NCBI GenBank assembly: GCA_030602565.1 | Contig: JAUVZL010000023.1 | Span: forward strand, 1-40,127 | Length of the DNA stretch: 40,127 nt | Direction of reading: 5' to 3' | Origin: Candidatus Stahliibacteriota bacterium | GTDB lineage: Bacteria; Hydrothermota; Tepidihabitantia; SM23-42 | Shown: one piece after another, positions 23,572-31,593 of the stretch | Layout of the letters: every line of letters begins with the position of its first letter | Position numbering within the stretch: the first letter of the stretch is position 1 | Notes under the pieces: generated by a model | What the model saw: the letters and a program-made list of their open reading frames with translations, nothing else | The model's database searches: none | What the model was told of the DNA's origin: nothing | Position numbers and translations under genes: made by a program

Positions 23572-24857
23572 GTTCTAATCTCCTCCAAGAAATGTCTTAT
23601 ACATTCAGCATCTTTTGTGAGTACTTTCTTTGCAGCAATAAGCCGTGAACTTTCTGGTCCAATATATGTGAGTGGGAGTTGCAGACTATTCGGCAAGGAA
23701 CGCGCATCGAGTTTTGCACTTTTACCTGATTTCAGCAAACCTAGTACTATTTCAGCTGGTTCACGTCGACGAAGTTCCATGTAGAATTGATTACCTGGCC
23801 TATCTCTCGCTGGTATAGTTCTGATTACTCCTTCGCCCTCAAGTATAACATAATCCTCTCCTATTGCTGTACAAGGGCCAACTCTATCACGATCCAGTAG
23901 ACTTTTTATTAATACAGGAGGATGTGCTATCCTACCTCTATACCAAGATGACTTTAGCTCACCAAATCTTAGTGACGATAACAGCATTTTAGCATGATTA
24001 AAAACATCATCTTCAAGGTGTGATGTTTCCTGTCCAATCGAGGGTGGTGCAAGTTGTGGAATTGTTAAAAACTTTGCGTTACCTACAGAGCTAGCTACCT
24101 CCGACACTTCAACCAATCCAAGTCCGACAGCCATATTCATAATTTTTTCTGATATATCTAAATCTTCCGGTAGTCTTCCTGGTTTTTGATTTACTTCTTC
24201 TAATAACATGTTGAGTTCGATGCGTTCTTGTTCGCCTAAAGATAATAAAGCTCTTCCTATATCAATAGCTTTATCACCAAACTGATAGCCATTATAATAT
24301 AGCATTTCTTTTTTCCCAGGTATATCAATTACTCCCAATAAATCAAAAATGCGGATTATCTCTAAGCAATGAATTGTATCTTTATCTTTCAGCACTGTCG
24401 AGGCAAACATCTTCATTTCAGATGCCAATCGCGGACGCAAGAGACAAAACTCAAGAATCTCTGGTAATACCTTTGCAATATCACATTCGACAATACTTTC
24501 TAGAATTTTTGCAGTTGTTATAAGCACTCGTTCTCGACTAAATGCCAACACTTCATAGGTCGTAGCTTTTGTATTCCAATCTATACACCCAAATTCTTTA
24601 ATAGTCTGAAGATATGGATTTAATTCATGACTCAGAATTCCACATAATCTTGCATGCCCTTCAATCTTTTTTCTATTAAGTTTCTCTGAATCATCTGCGG
24701 TTATTTTAATTAAAAGACTTCCGCATTTGCCTGCAAAAATTACATTTTCCAAAGCACTTAAACGGGGATCAGTTGATCGGTAGTTAAGCAAGTGTTTACT
24801 TATTATTATTATCCATACCCCTCTTCTTGTCAATGAAAGGCTTTTGGTACTATCCAT
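23568..24857 (-). CDS. Unknown protein coupled to a nuclease, possible winged helix
   Basis: The start taken is the ATG at 24857, four bases after GGGAGG; an ATG at 24869 overlaps that site. About 429 aa. Parts such as LEIIRIFDLLGVIDIPGKKE and DISEKIMNMAVGLGLVEVSE look like winged-helix DNA-binding or partner-reading domains. The C-terminal ~150 residues are beta-rich (IGEDYVILEGEGVIRTIPAR). No catalytic motif or membrane segment is seen. The downstream nuclease overlaps its stop by 4 bp, suggesting a stoichiometric pair. Confidence 0.6.
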   Translation of the reverse strand: MDSTKSLSLTRRGVWIIIISKHLLNYRSTDPRLSALENVIFAGKCGSLLIKITADDSEKLNRKKIEGHARLCGILSHELNPYLQTIKEFGCIDWNTKATTYEVLAFSRERVLITTAKILESIVECDIAKVLPEILEFCLLRPRLASEMKMFASTVLKDKDTIHCLEIIRIFDLLGVIDIPGKKEMLYYNGYQFGDKAIDIGRALLSLGEQERIELNMLLEEVNQKPGRLPEDLDISEKIMNMAVGLGLVEVSEVASSVGNAKFLTIPQLAPPSIGQETSHLEDDVFNHAKMLLSSLRFGELKSSWYRGRIAHPPVLIKSLLDRDRVGPCTAIGEDYVILEGEGVIRTIPARDRPGNQFYMELRRREPAEIVLGLLKSGKSAKLDARSLPNSLQLPLTYIGPESSRLIAAKKVLTKDAECIRHFLEEIRT

Positions 24858-24964
24858 CCTACCTCCCATAGATACGTACTATACAAGCCCACGATCTTAA
24901 TTGAATGACATTTGCTACAAAAAAATCAATAATAATCATATCTGTTGTATACAGATTCTTACTA

Positions 24965-25654
24965 CTAAGTTATAAACCCACTTGCTTGACCGCACTTTAT
25001 AAATTCCCTGATTTCAGCCATATAAATATCACAAAGCTCAAAAATATCTTTCTTACCGTTGATTTCGACTGATTCATAGACAGCTTCGTTGCGCTTTAAT
25101 TTATCTGCCATCTCCGATTTCCCTTGAATCTTCAGTTTCTTAATATTTCCTGATGAAGGATCTATTCTCTTAAGAAGGAGTGTTTCGATTTCTACATCAG
25201 TATTCCTTGCTTTTGGGCTATCTAAATCATCCAGACTTTCAACATACATGCTAAATTCTTTGCCAATACCGACAACCTTTTTTTTCTTAGGATCATATTG
25301 CAATGTGGTAATCGGACTGTCCGCCCGAATAATAGTATATGTTTTTATAACATATTGGTGGATGTCCTTGTCACGAACAGTCTTTAATTCCTTGAATATT
25401 AGCGCTTTACTTACACATTTGTTATACAATTTCGTCTTTTTTGAAGCCTTCGCTTCCGTTAAAGCATACTGGAGTATTGATCGTGCATGATGCAAAAATG
25501 TATTAATTTTAACAATTAAGGGATAGGTCCTGGACTTATCATCTAACCCATGCTTAACAAAGATCCTCCCTCGAAATTTATTGACCTCTTGATGTGCATA
25601 TACTGTCTGTTTATATTTCTCTTCTATTTCTTTCCATGACTTGTATCTCCCCAT
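24965..25654 (-). CDS. HEPN-type RNase candidate
   Basis: 229 aa. Residues ~48-110 are helical and contain an R-x4-H HEPN motif, R94 DKDI H99 (TVRDKDIHQYV), preceded by a helix INTFLHHARSILQYALTEAK, as in HEPN RNases. The C-terminal half is mixed, with DVEIETLLLKRIDPSSGNIK. HEPN domains cut RNA in toxin-antitoxin and abortive-infection systems; no MNT-type antitoxin is adjacent. Start at the ATG at 25654, with GAGAGGAGAAAG upstream. Its own promoter is at 25705-25733, and a separate transcript with leader 3 starts further upstream. Confidence 0.6.
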   Translation of the reverse strand: MGRYKSWKEIEEKYKQTVYAHQEVNKFRGRIFVKHGLDDKSRTYPLIVKINTFLHHARSILQYALTEAKASKKTKLYNKCVSKALIFKELKTVRDKDIHQYVIKTYTIIRADSPITTLQYDPKKKKVVGIGKEFSMYVESLDDLDSPKARNTDVEIETLLLKRIDPSSGNIKKLKIQGKSEMADKLKRNEAVYESVEINGKKDIFELCDIYMAEIREFIKCGQASGFIT

Positions 25655-25704
25655 CTTTCTCCTCTCTTCTACATTTCCTGATCTACTCTCAATCTACTCA
25701 TCCA

Positions 25705-25733
25705 ATTCTAAGCAAAATTACTAAAAAAGTCAA
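25705..25733 (-). promoter_or_regulatory. Promoter of the HEPN gene
   Basis: On the minus strand TTGACT (25728-25733), 17-bp spacer, TAGAAT (25705-25710), about 45 nt before the ATG. Confidence 0.6.
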
Positions 25734-25742
25734 GCCTTAAGC

Positions 25743-25979
25743 CTAATATTGAACCTGGCAAAATGCCTTACACACTATTAGAAATAACATCTCTAACAGA
25801 GTAAAAAAAGCATAGCCCCTTAACCACGAAACACACGTAGATACAGTTAAGACAACTACACCTTTGTGGATTTTTCCAAGTCTGCTACTTAGTTGAAAAA
25901 TCCGCCATACCCGTTCTGTCGCCAGAACGGCTCTCATACCAAACCAATAGAATTGTATACATTATTTCCTGATTGTCAA
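25743..25979 (-). promoter_or_regulatory. Promoter and leader 3, possible stand-alone RNA
   Basis: On the minus strand: TTGACA (25974-25979), 16-bp spacer, TACAAT (25952-25957). The transcript would carry GGTATGAGAGCC like leaders 1 and 2, a perfect CCGTTCTG / CAGAACGG hairpin capped by GCGA (25911-25930), then GGGTATGGC, a GGATTTTTC / GAAAAATCC hairpin (~25867-25904) and a T7 run near 25802-25808. A 64-codon frame (25743-25937) starts at the shared ATG (MRAVLATERVWRIF) without a ribosome binding site; I doubt it is a protein. Confidence 0.45.
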
Positions 25980-26018
25980 GAGCCAAGTTCGTTTGACTAA
26001 TTGCTACTTATAGTCTCA

Positions 26019-26046
26019 TTGAAAAAATGGTCAAGTGAAATACAAT
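26019..26046 (+). promoter_or_regulatory. Promoter of the XRE/helical gene pair
   Basis: TTGAAA (26019-26024), 16-bp spacer, TACAAT (26041-26046); the predicted transcript start coincides with the GTG at 26052. Confidence 0.65.
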
Positions 26047-26051
26047 TGTAA

Positions 26052-26267
26052 GTGCGGGATATAAGTATCTTGATAAAATTCGGTAAGAGAGTAAAAAAAA
26101 TGAGGATAGCGAAAGGCTGGTCACAGGAGGAGCTAGCCAAAAGGGCTAAACTGCACAGAACTTATATTGGAAGTGTAGAAAGGAACGAACGAAACATAAG
26201 TTTGATCAATATAGAAAGAATTGCCAAAGCATTTGGTGTTGCACCGTGGCAGCTTATAAAACAGTAA
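26052..26267 (+). CDS. XRE-family regulator, C-protein-like
   Basis: 71 aa, consisting of one helix-turn-helix: FGKRVKKMRIAKGWSQEELA, LHRTYIGSVERNERNISLIN, ending FGVAPWQLIKQ. The size and the HRTYIxxxER pattern match small controller proteins of restriction systems. It starts at a GTG without a ribosome binding site and with TACAAT ending five bases before, so it is probably leaderless. The 26289 gene follows after 21 bp. It is closely similar to the controller at 27133, suggesting a duplication of a controller/partner unit. Confidence 0.85.
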   Translation: MRDISILIKFGKRVKKMRIAKGWSQEELAKRAKLHRTYIGSVERNERNISLINIERIAKAFGVAPWQLIKQ

Positions 26268-26288
26268 AACCAGACACCACTAGCGATT

Positions 26289-26732
26289 ATGAAAGATAAG
26301 ACACTAATAACGAAATTTTTCGATGAAGCGCAGACAGAGTTGGAATTTATTGTTGGCAATGTCTATTCTCTATTACCGGGACAAGAACAGCTTGCTTCTT
26401 CCTTGAAGAATGCCTGGCACGAAATAATTCCCTCCTTTGAAATAATCAAGGATCAGTTAAATGTCATTGACGCTGATACACTGTTTGTAGTGGGACTGCG
26501 TAGTTATCAATTGATGTTGAAATATGACCTATTCACAGCAGCGCGCAGTGCTTTTAGAGAAAAGAGTCAGGATATTGATATGCTAAATAGAAAGCAAAAA
26601 AAGGTAGCGAAAGATAATATCATTAGTGCGCTTGAAGCTATGCACACTATCCTACTCAGCCTCAAAAACGTTATTCCTAACGTTAACGCCATCATGAGTT
26701 TCAATAGCGTGCTCAAGATTGTTTTAGGGTGA
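26289..26732 (+). CDS. Unknown helical protein (147 aa)
   Basis: The sequence begins MKDKTLITKFFDEAQTELEF. It is mostly alpha-helical, with LRSYQLMLKYDLFTAARSAF and a C-terminal run SALEAMHTILLSLKNVIPNV. No motif or family is recognised. The ribosome binding site is weak. It follows the 71-aa regulator on the same strand after 21 bp and should be co-transcribed, perhaps as a toxin or effector controlled by it. A hairpin AGCCTTT / AAAGGCT lies just after the stop. Confidence 0.6.
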   Translation: MKDKTLITKFFDEAQTELEFIVGNVYSLLPGQEQLASSLKNAWHEIIPSFEIIKDQLNVIDADTLFVVGLRSYQLMLKYDLFTAARSAFREKSQDIDMLNRKQKKVAKDNIISALEAMHTILLSLKNVIPNVNAIMSFNSVLKIVLG

Positions 26733-27132
26733 TAGAAGCCTTTCGATAAAGGCTCGTAAGAAACGGCGTATCCTAAATATAGAAAGGAAAATACAGAGAG
26801 ATTTTTCCGCAATTTTTTTTACGTTCATACTAATATATTATAAGCAATTTTTATGCAATGTAAAGGCTTGAGATTTCGGGGCAGAATTTTCCAGTTGTGA
26901 CATTTTTGTCACAAGAATTTTTAAAAATTACAGCTAAAATAACCCAAATGTAAGTGTGACAATGCTTTTATTGAGTGAGAAATTTGTCACATCCTAATTC
27001 AAGCCCAAAATTTTAATATCCTAAATTATAACTTTAAGAATAATACCTTTCTTCTTCATTTTTATGCTAAGATATTATGTGACTTATAGTCTGTAGACAT
27101 ATCATCTTCATCTTATTATAATAGTGAACAAT
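26733..27132 (+). promoter_or_regulatory. TGTGAC-type palindromes upstream of the controller gene
   Basis: A perfect TTGTGAC-N6-GTCACAA (26895-26914) and a wider pair TGTGACAA (26955-26962) / TTGTCACA (26984-26991) give four half-sites. They lie 140-240 bp upstream of the controller gene at 27133, whose -10 is TATAAT at 27117-27122. They recall CRP/FNR-type half-sites with unusual spacing and could bind the controller or another regulator. The remaining sequence is AT-rich without genes. Confidence 0.5.
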
Positions 27133-27336
27133 ATGGATATAAGAAAAAAATTTGGCAATAAATTAAAAGAAGTTCGACTCAAAAAGGGTATTTCACAAGA
27201 GAAACTCGCCGAACTTTGTGATTTACACCGCACATACATTAGTGCTGTAGAACGAGGGAAGAGAAATATCTCAATTGTGAACATAGAAAAAATTGCAAAA
27301 GCTCTAGGTATAAGACCATCGCAGCTAGTTGAGTAA
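27133..27336 (+). CDS. Controller (C) protein of the restriction system
   Basis: 67 aa from the ATG at 27133: FGNKLKEVRLKKGISQEKLA, LHRTYISAVERGKRNISIVN, LGIRPSQLVE. It is a classical small XRE controller protein, as found directly ahead of type II restriction genes, where it delays nuclease expression until methylation is established. TATAAT ends at 27122, so the predicted transcript begins only a few bases before this ATG; a GTG at 27124 would precede it. The nuclease gene follows after 5 bp. It is strongly similar to the 26052 protein. Confidence 0.85.
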   Translation: MDIRKKFGNKLKEVRLKKGISQEKLAELCDLHRTYISAVERGKRNISIVNIEKIAKALGIRPSQLVE

Positions 27337-27341
27337 GAACC

Positions 27342-28565
27342 ATGATGAATAAAGATGATATTTTTAAGGAATTTATGGTTAGAATTGGCGTTAATACTCC
27401 GTGGTCTGTCATGGACGATATTGTGACCTCAGATGCTAATATATTAAGACCAGTAAAGGGAGCTGCTTTTGAAGTATTATTTGATGGAGTTGTTCACAAA
27501 TACTTTAGGTGTGAAATCAAGCCGGGTCCCGGCGGTGATACAGATATTGATAGAGTTTTTAACAACAGAAAAGAAACTTTTACATTGCAGTTGAAGACAT
27601 GTGTAACGAAAACGATTATTGAAAATGTTAAATTTAGTGTTAGTTTACATAAAACTCACGGGGAAGAGAGAAGACCACGAAATCTATATCCTGTCGAATG
27701 GCCATGCCCACATTGTCCCCACGATGGCGAACTATTCCCAGATTTCCTGGTTGTATTACATCCCTATAAAGGCGTTCTGATAGTGCCAAGAGAGCAAATT
27801 CCCAGGTATGATAATAGACATAAATATAAAGGTCATTATAAAGATCCAGCAAATTTCAAGTGGAACTCGCAGTGGTTAAACAGATGGGATTTATTGGGCT
27901 TTCAACAGTTTAAAGGACAATCACTTGAACGCAGATCTATCCCGCCTCAAGAGAAATTTACACACCTTTCACAGATAATCCATTTGACAGATTATGAAAT
28001 AGTAAATATGTTATTAATGCCTGAAAATTTTAGAGTTTTAGAGATGAATTTGAAAGGAAATTTAAGGGAACCCTCTATGGTTGACTGGCTGAAAAATGCT
28101 GGTATTGACACGAGTAAGCCTGAAGCATCTTATGCAAAATATGATAGGGTGACGAGAAAGGGGACGAAAATACAAATAAAAGGGCCATCTAAACACTTAT
28201 GCAATCCTGCAATAAACCAAGTGGGTGTTGAAGTCATGGGCTCCCATGGTAAAGGATCACCCAGAAGATATTCTGAAAGTGATTTTGATTATCTGGGTTT
28301 TGTCATTGATCCACAAATCATATCTGATAATATCAATTTAGATAAATCTAAATATCACTACTGTCTGATACCGGTGTCAGATCTTCCACTGCATTATAAA
28401 AACAGTCTCTGGAGAACCATAAACAAATTATATGAAAACTGCAAATTCGTAATAGATTCAGATAAAAATGGGTATTTTTTAAAACCTTACACTAATTACA
28501 GAAACCCAGTTACCTTCAGAGGAAGAGGTCCTTGGTATGTTGACAAAATTCCAGAGAAGATTTAA
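27342..28565 (+). CDS. Type II restriction endonuclease (probable type IIS)
   Basis: 407 aa. A restriction-like core lies near residues 40-90: GAAFEVLFDGVV (E44), GGDTDIDRVFNN (D68/D70) and FTLQLKTCV (Q83-x-K85). A second domain at ~255-300 has YAKYDRVTRKGTKIQIKGPS, which resembles the same fold and may read or bind DNA. A CPHCPHDGELFPD stretch contains a CxxC. The gene directly follows the controller and faces a tandem adenine methylase with 28 bp between the convergent stops, the typical layout of a type II system. Site and cut position cannot be read from sequence. Confidence 0.75.
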   Translation: MMNKDDIFKEFMVRIGVNTPWSVMDDIVTSDANILRPVKGAAFEVLFDGVVHKYFRCEIKPGPGGDTDIDRVFNNRKETFTLQLKTCVTKTIIENVKFSVSLHKTHGEERRPRNLYPVEWPCPHCPHDGELFPDFLVVLHPYKGVLIVPREQIPRYDNRHKYKGHYKDPANFKWNSQWLNRWDLLGFQQFKGQSLERRSIPPQEKFTHLSQIIHLTDYEIVNMLLMPENFRVLEMNLKGNLREPSMVDWLKNAGIDTSKPEASYAKYDRVTRKGTKIQIKGPSKHLCNPAINQVGVEVMGSHGKGSPRRYSESDFDYLGFVIDPQIISDNINLDKSKYHYCLIPVSDLPLHYKNSLWRTINKLYENCKFVIDSDKNGYFLKPYTNYRNPVTFRGRGPWYVDKIPEKI

Positions 28566-28593
28566 GATTATTTGTTTAAAAACTAATAATTAG

Positions 28594-30300
28594 TTAATTA
28601 GTAATGATTAACTCTTTACCCATCTTCCGGACTGCTCTATTTGCGTTAGCAGTATGATATCTCCATGAATATTCATGAATATTCGCCCAAGAATACAGGT
28701 CTTTAACTTCAGAACAATCATCATATGTTAAACAAAACTTAAATTTTGTGTTTTTCAATAGCTTTGCTAATTCTAAATGATCTTCTAATTTAAATGAATG
28801 AAAATATGCTCTCTTCTGATCAGTCTTGAAATAAGGTGGATCAATAAACATAAAAACAGATTCTCCGGTTGCTGGAGCAGAAATAACTGTTTTATAATCA
28901 AAATTTGTTATTTCAGCATGCTCAAGCTTTAATCCTGCCAGTTCTATTCTACTACTCCACTTTTGCGGTGGAACACTTTTCTTGGGATGATATCCCCAAT
29001 TTGGTTTATTCATAATTCCACTATAAGCGGTTCTATTAATTACAAAATATCTGAAAATAATATCAATTTCCTTTTTAGGTGTGCTGTTTCTAAGTTTATA
29101 AAAGTATTCCCTGGTAGGGTTAACTTTCACCACTTTTCTTTTTAAGATTTCTCTTTTTTTCTCATTTGCCATGCATCTGAATGTGAGAATCAACTCTCTG
29201 TCAATATCATTTAACCAATTTATTTTTGCTAGAGGTTTTACGAAGAAAACAGCACCACTGCCTAAAAATGGTTCCCTGTATTCATCATGGTCGACACAGT
29301 CCCAGAAAGGTGCAATAAATCTAATAGCCTGATACTTACTACCCGGGAATCTGATAGGAGACCTAATATTTTCTGTAATCGGTTTTTTCATTTTAGGTTT
29401 TAGGCTTTTTGTTCTCACTTTAGTTTCCTCTTTTTTTATATGTGAAAATGATAGTGTCAACTGCTTCGCACTATTCTTCCTTTCAACACGATAGTTAGTT
29501 ATCACTAATTCATTCCCAACCTTTCTTTTATTATTTCTATCGCGAGAGTTATCAAGTCGATAGAAAAACCTTATTTCATATATGTGAGCCCACTTATATG
29601 ATTTCCTGACCTCAGGACAATCGTCATAAGTCAGAAAGAAATGATAAGGAGTACGCTTTAATAGACTACATAATCTAATATGATCATACTTAGTGAAAGA
29701 ATATACAAAGTGACTTTCCTGCCTTGATCGATAATATGGCGGATCTAAAAATATAAGAACAGCTTTCCCTGTTTTCGGCGCCAAAATCACCTCAGTGAAA
29801 TCAACGGCTGTCAATTTAACATTTCTTAATTTTTCTCCACAAGGTATCACTCTTTCTTTCCACCTGTGAGGCGGTAAACTTCTCTTAGGCCTATAACCCC
29901 AGGTAGGATTTTTCATTTTTCCACTAAAAGAAGTTCTATTCAGATAATAATATTTGTATGCTCGTTCCAAATCATTTTTTGGTTTCATATTTTTTACACG
30001 TGCGTGCAAGTTTTTGTTTGGCTCTTTCTCCCTATCAAATAGTGCTATTAGCTTTTTTCGATTCTTTTTGTTAGTAATAAAATCAAGGGTGAAGATTAAT
30101 TCTTTATCAATGTCATTTAGCCAATTGTACTTTACTTTCGGTTTCGCCCAAAAAACAGCACCACCGCCTAAAAATGGTTCCCTGTATTCATCATATTTAT
30201 TAGCCTCCCAAAACAGTTGCAAGTTTTTTAATGCATAATATTTCCCCCCTGGATATCTAAATAGCAATATTACCTTTGAGGCTAGACTTCTACCACTCAT
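28594..30300 (-). CDS. Fused tandem Dam-type adenine methyltransferase
   Basis: 568 aa with two complete D12-class N6-adenine methylases. Domain 1 has RYPGGKY (15-21), EPFLGGGAVF (41-50) and DPPY (186-189); domain 2 has RFPGSKY, EPFLGSGAVF (~343-352) and DPPY (487-490). A linker of about 40 Lys-rich residues joins them. The same arrangement occurs in M.FokI, where each domain methylates one strand of an asymmetric site, so a type IIS system is likely. No ribosome binding site is seen; TATAAA lies just upstream, suggesting an almost leaderless start. Domains are clearly paralogous, implying an internal duplication. Confidence 0.88.
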   Translation of the reverse strand: MSGRSLASKVILLFRYPGGKYYALKNLQLFWEANKYDEYREPFLGGGAVFWAKPKVKYNWLNDIDKELIFTLDFITNKKNRKKLIALFDREKEPNKNLHARVKNMKPKNDLERAYKYYYLNRTSFSGKMKNPTWGYRPKRSLPPHRWKERVIPCGEKLRNVKLTAVDFTEVILAPKTGKAVLIFLDPPYYRSRQESHFVYSFTKYDHIRLCSLLKRTPYHFFLTYDDCPEVRKSYKWAHIYEIRFFYRLDNSRDRNNKRKVGNELVITNYRVERKNSAKQLTLSFSHIKKEETKVRTKSLKPKMKKPITENIRSPIRFPGSKYQAIRFIAPFWDCVDHDEYREPFLGSGAVFFVKPLAKINWLNDIDRELILTFRCMANEKKREILKRKVVKVNPTREYFYKLRNSTPKKEIDIIFRYFVINRTAYSGIMNKPNWGYHPKKSVPPQKWSSRIELAGLKLEHAEITNFDYKTVISAPATGESVFMFIDPPYFKTDQKRAYFHSFKLEDHLELAKLLKNTKFKFCLTYDDCSEVKDLYSWANIHEYSWRYHTANANRAVRKMGKELIITN

Positions 30301-30492
30301 ATTTTTTTATACATTTCAATTTTGAACCTAACTATTTAGTTTCATATCGCACAACACTTATTTAACCTTAATGCCAGCATCAGGGTTGCACTACGACGGA
30401 TCAACAGATTAGATTTAGATACTCGGTGCTTAGGAAGAAGTGCGTTTGCCGTAATCTTTGATACACTATGTATAAGTGAAATAAGTGATTCA

Positions 30493-31593
30493 TTATTCAC
30501 CACTAGGTTTACAGCTCTCAGCAATTTCTTTAATAAACTCGGCTTTCACATATTTCAGCCTATCAGCTATTTGCTCAATTTCTTTTTTTAATTTCGAGTA
30601 CGAAATAAACTTACAAATTTTAGGTAATGGAGGTTTTAATCTAGCAAAGGTTGGTCTGTTTATCTCTTTGAATACTTTTTCACGGCGACTGTCGGGTGCA
30701 ATTAAATAAAGATTAATCTTTATATTTGGCTGCATACTTATTAAATCAGACAATCTCAACAGGCCTGAAAAAATCGGGCTTGTATGTTCGATTTCAAATG
30801 CAGCCATTATTGTATTGCCTTGCAGCCACAGAACATCAATTAGTTCGATCGTCCTATTCGTTGCTTCGTCGAATTGTCTTGGCAGTTCATTTCTTAGATT
30901 TGGAATGTCCTTAAAAACCATGCCCTTATAATTTTTACCTCTATCATTTCTTGCCACCCAAACATTGAGTCCTAAATCAGATCCTGTTTTAAGTAATAAC
31001 CACTGTATTTCTTCATGCGATGCTATTATGTGTTGTGATTTTACTCTACCAGCTCCCTCTTTCTCTGTATCTGGTACTGTGACCACACCTAGTTTTGACT
31101 TGTATACTTTAGGGCGACGCCAATATTTTTTTTTATCATATTCTCTTACAATTGGATGTTTTAAAGCTTCTCTAATTGCTTGTAATATGATCTTACCATC
31201 CTTTAGATTAAACTCTCGGGGAGAACCTCTAAAAAAGCCTGACCAAGCTTTAGGTGGGTTTAGATTTTTAAAAATCGACAATTCGTCTTTTAAATTTAAA
31301 ACAGGTATTGCTGATTTCACGTCTAATTTGCAAATTAATTTTACTTTGAATCGAATAGGAAAATTTTCATCTTCCCAAATTGGCGCATTATCAACATAAC
31401 ACTCTGACTTTACTTCCAAAACTGCAACGAATCTAGAAATATCAGTTATGTAACACAATAAATAATCACCTGGACGCACCTTATTCGCAGTTTTTTCTCT
31501 ACCTTTCTTAAAGCCACTTACACTCGCACCATTTCTAAGAAACTCTTCCCAAGTTTTACCCGTAAATAGATCTAACCAATATTTCCTTTTCAC
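30493..31593 (-). CDS. EVE-domain restriction nuclease, possibly modification-dependent
   Basis: The GTG at 31593 is chosen because GGAGG lies seven bases upstream. The N-terminal ~140 residues form an EVE/PUA-like domain (KYWLDLFTGKTWEEFLRNGA, KVRPGDYLLCYITDISRFVA), which reads modified bases. The C-terminal ~170 residues contain a nuclease core: IELIDVLWLQGNTIMAAFEI, then EHTSPIFSGLLRLSDL (Asp near 253, EIE near 267-269). EVE-nuclease fusions are type IV-like enzymes acting on modified phage DNA. It stands beside the type II system, so one would attack unmodified and the other modified DNA; this complementarity is inferred. Upstream 30301-30492 has no gene. Confidence 0.75.
   Translation of the reverse strand: MKRKYWLDLFTGKTWEEFLRNGASVSGFKKGREKTANKVRPGDYLLCYITDISRFVAVLEVKSECYVDNAPIWEDENFPIRFKVKLICKLDVKSAIPVLNLKDELSIFKNLNPPKAWSGFFRGSPREFNLKDGKIILQAIREALKHPIVREYDKKKYWRRPKVYKSKLGVVTVPDTEKEGAGRVKSQHIIASHEEIQWLLLKTGSDLGLNVWVARNDRGKNYKGMVFKDIPNLRNELPRQFDEATNRTIELIDVLWLQGNTIMAAFEIEHTSPIFSGLLRLSDLISMQPNIKINLYLIAPDSRREKVFKEINRPTFARLKPPLPKICKFISYSKLKKEIEQIADRLKYVKAEFIKEIAESCKPSGE

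Larger units (their letters stand above)
25655..26051. other. Intergenic region with two minus promoters, leader 3 and one plus promoter
   Basis: It contains, on the minus strand, the HEPN gene promoter (25705-25733) and the leader-3 transcript (25743-25979), and on the plus strand the XRE promoter (26019-26046). No protein gene is firmly supported. Confidence 0.55.

Noticed and set aside
25743-25937. 64-codon frame MRAVLATERVWRIF as a protein
   Set aside because: No ribosome binding site, and it spans perfect hairpins and a T7 run; better explained as a structured leader or RNA.
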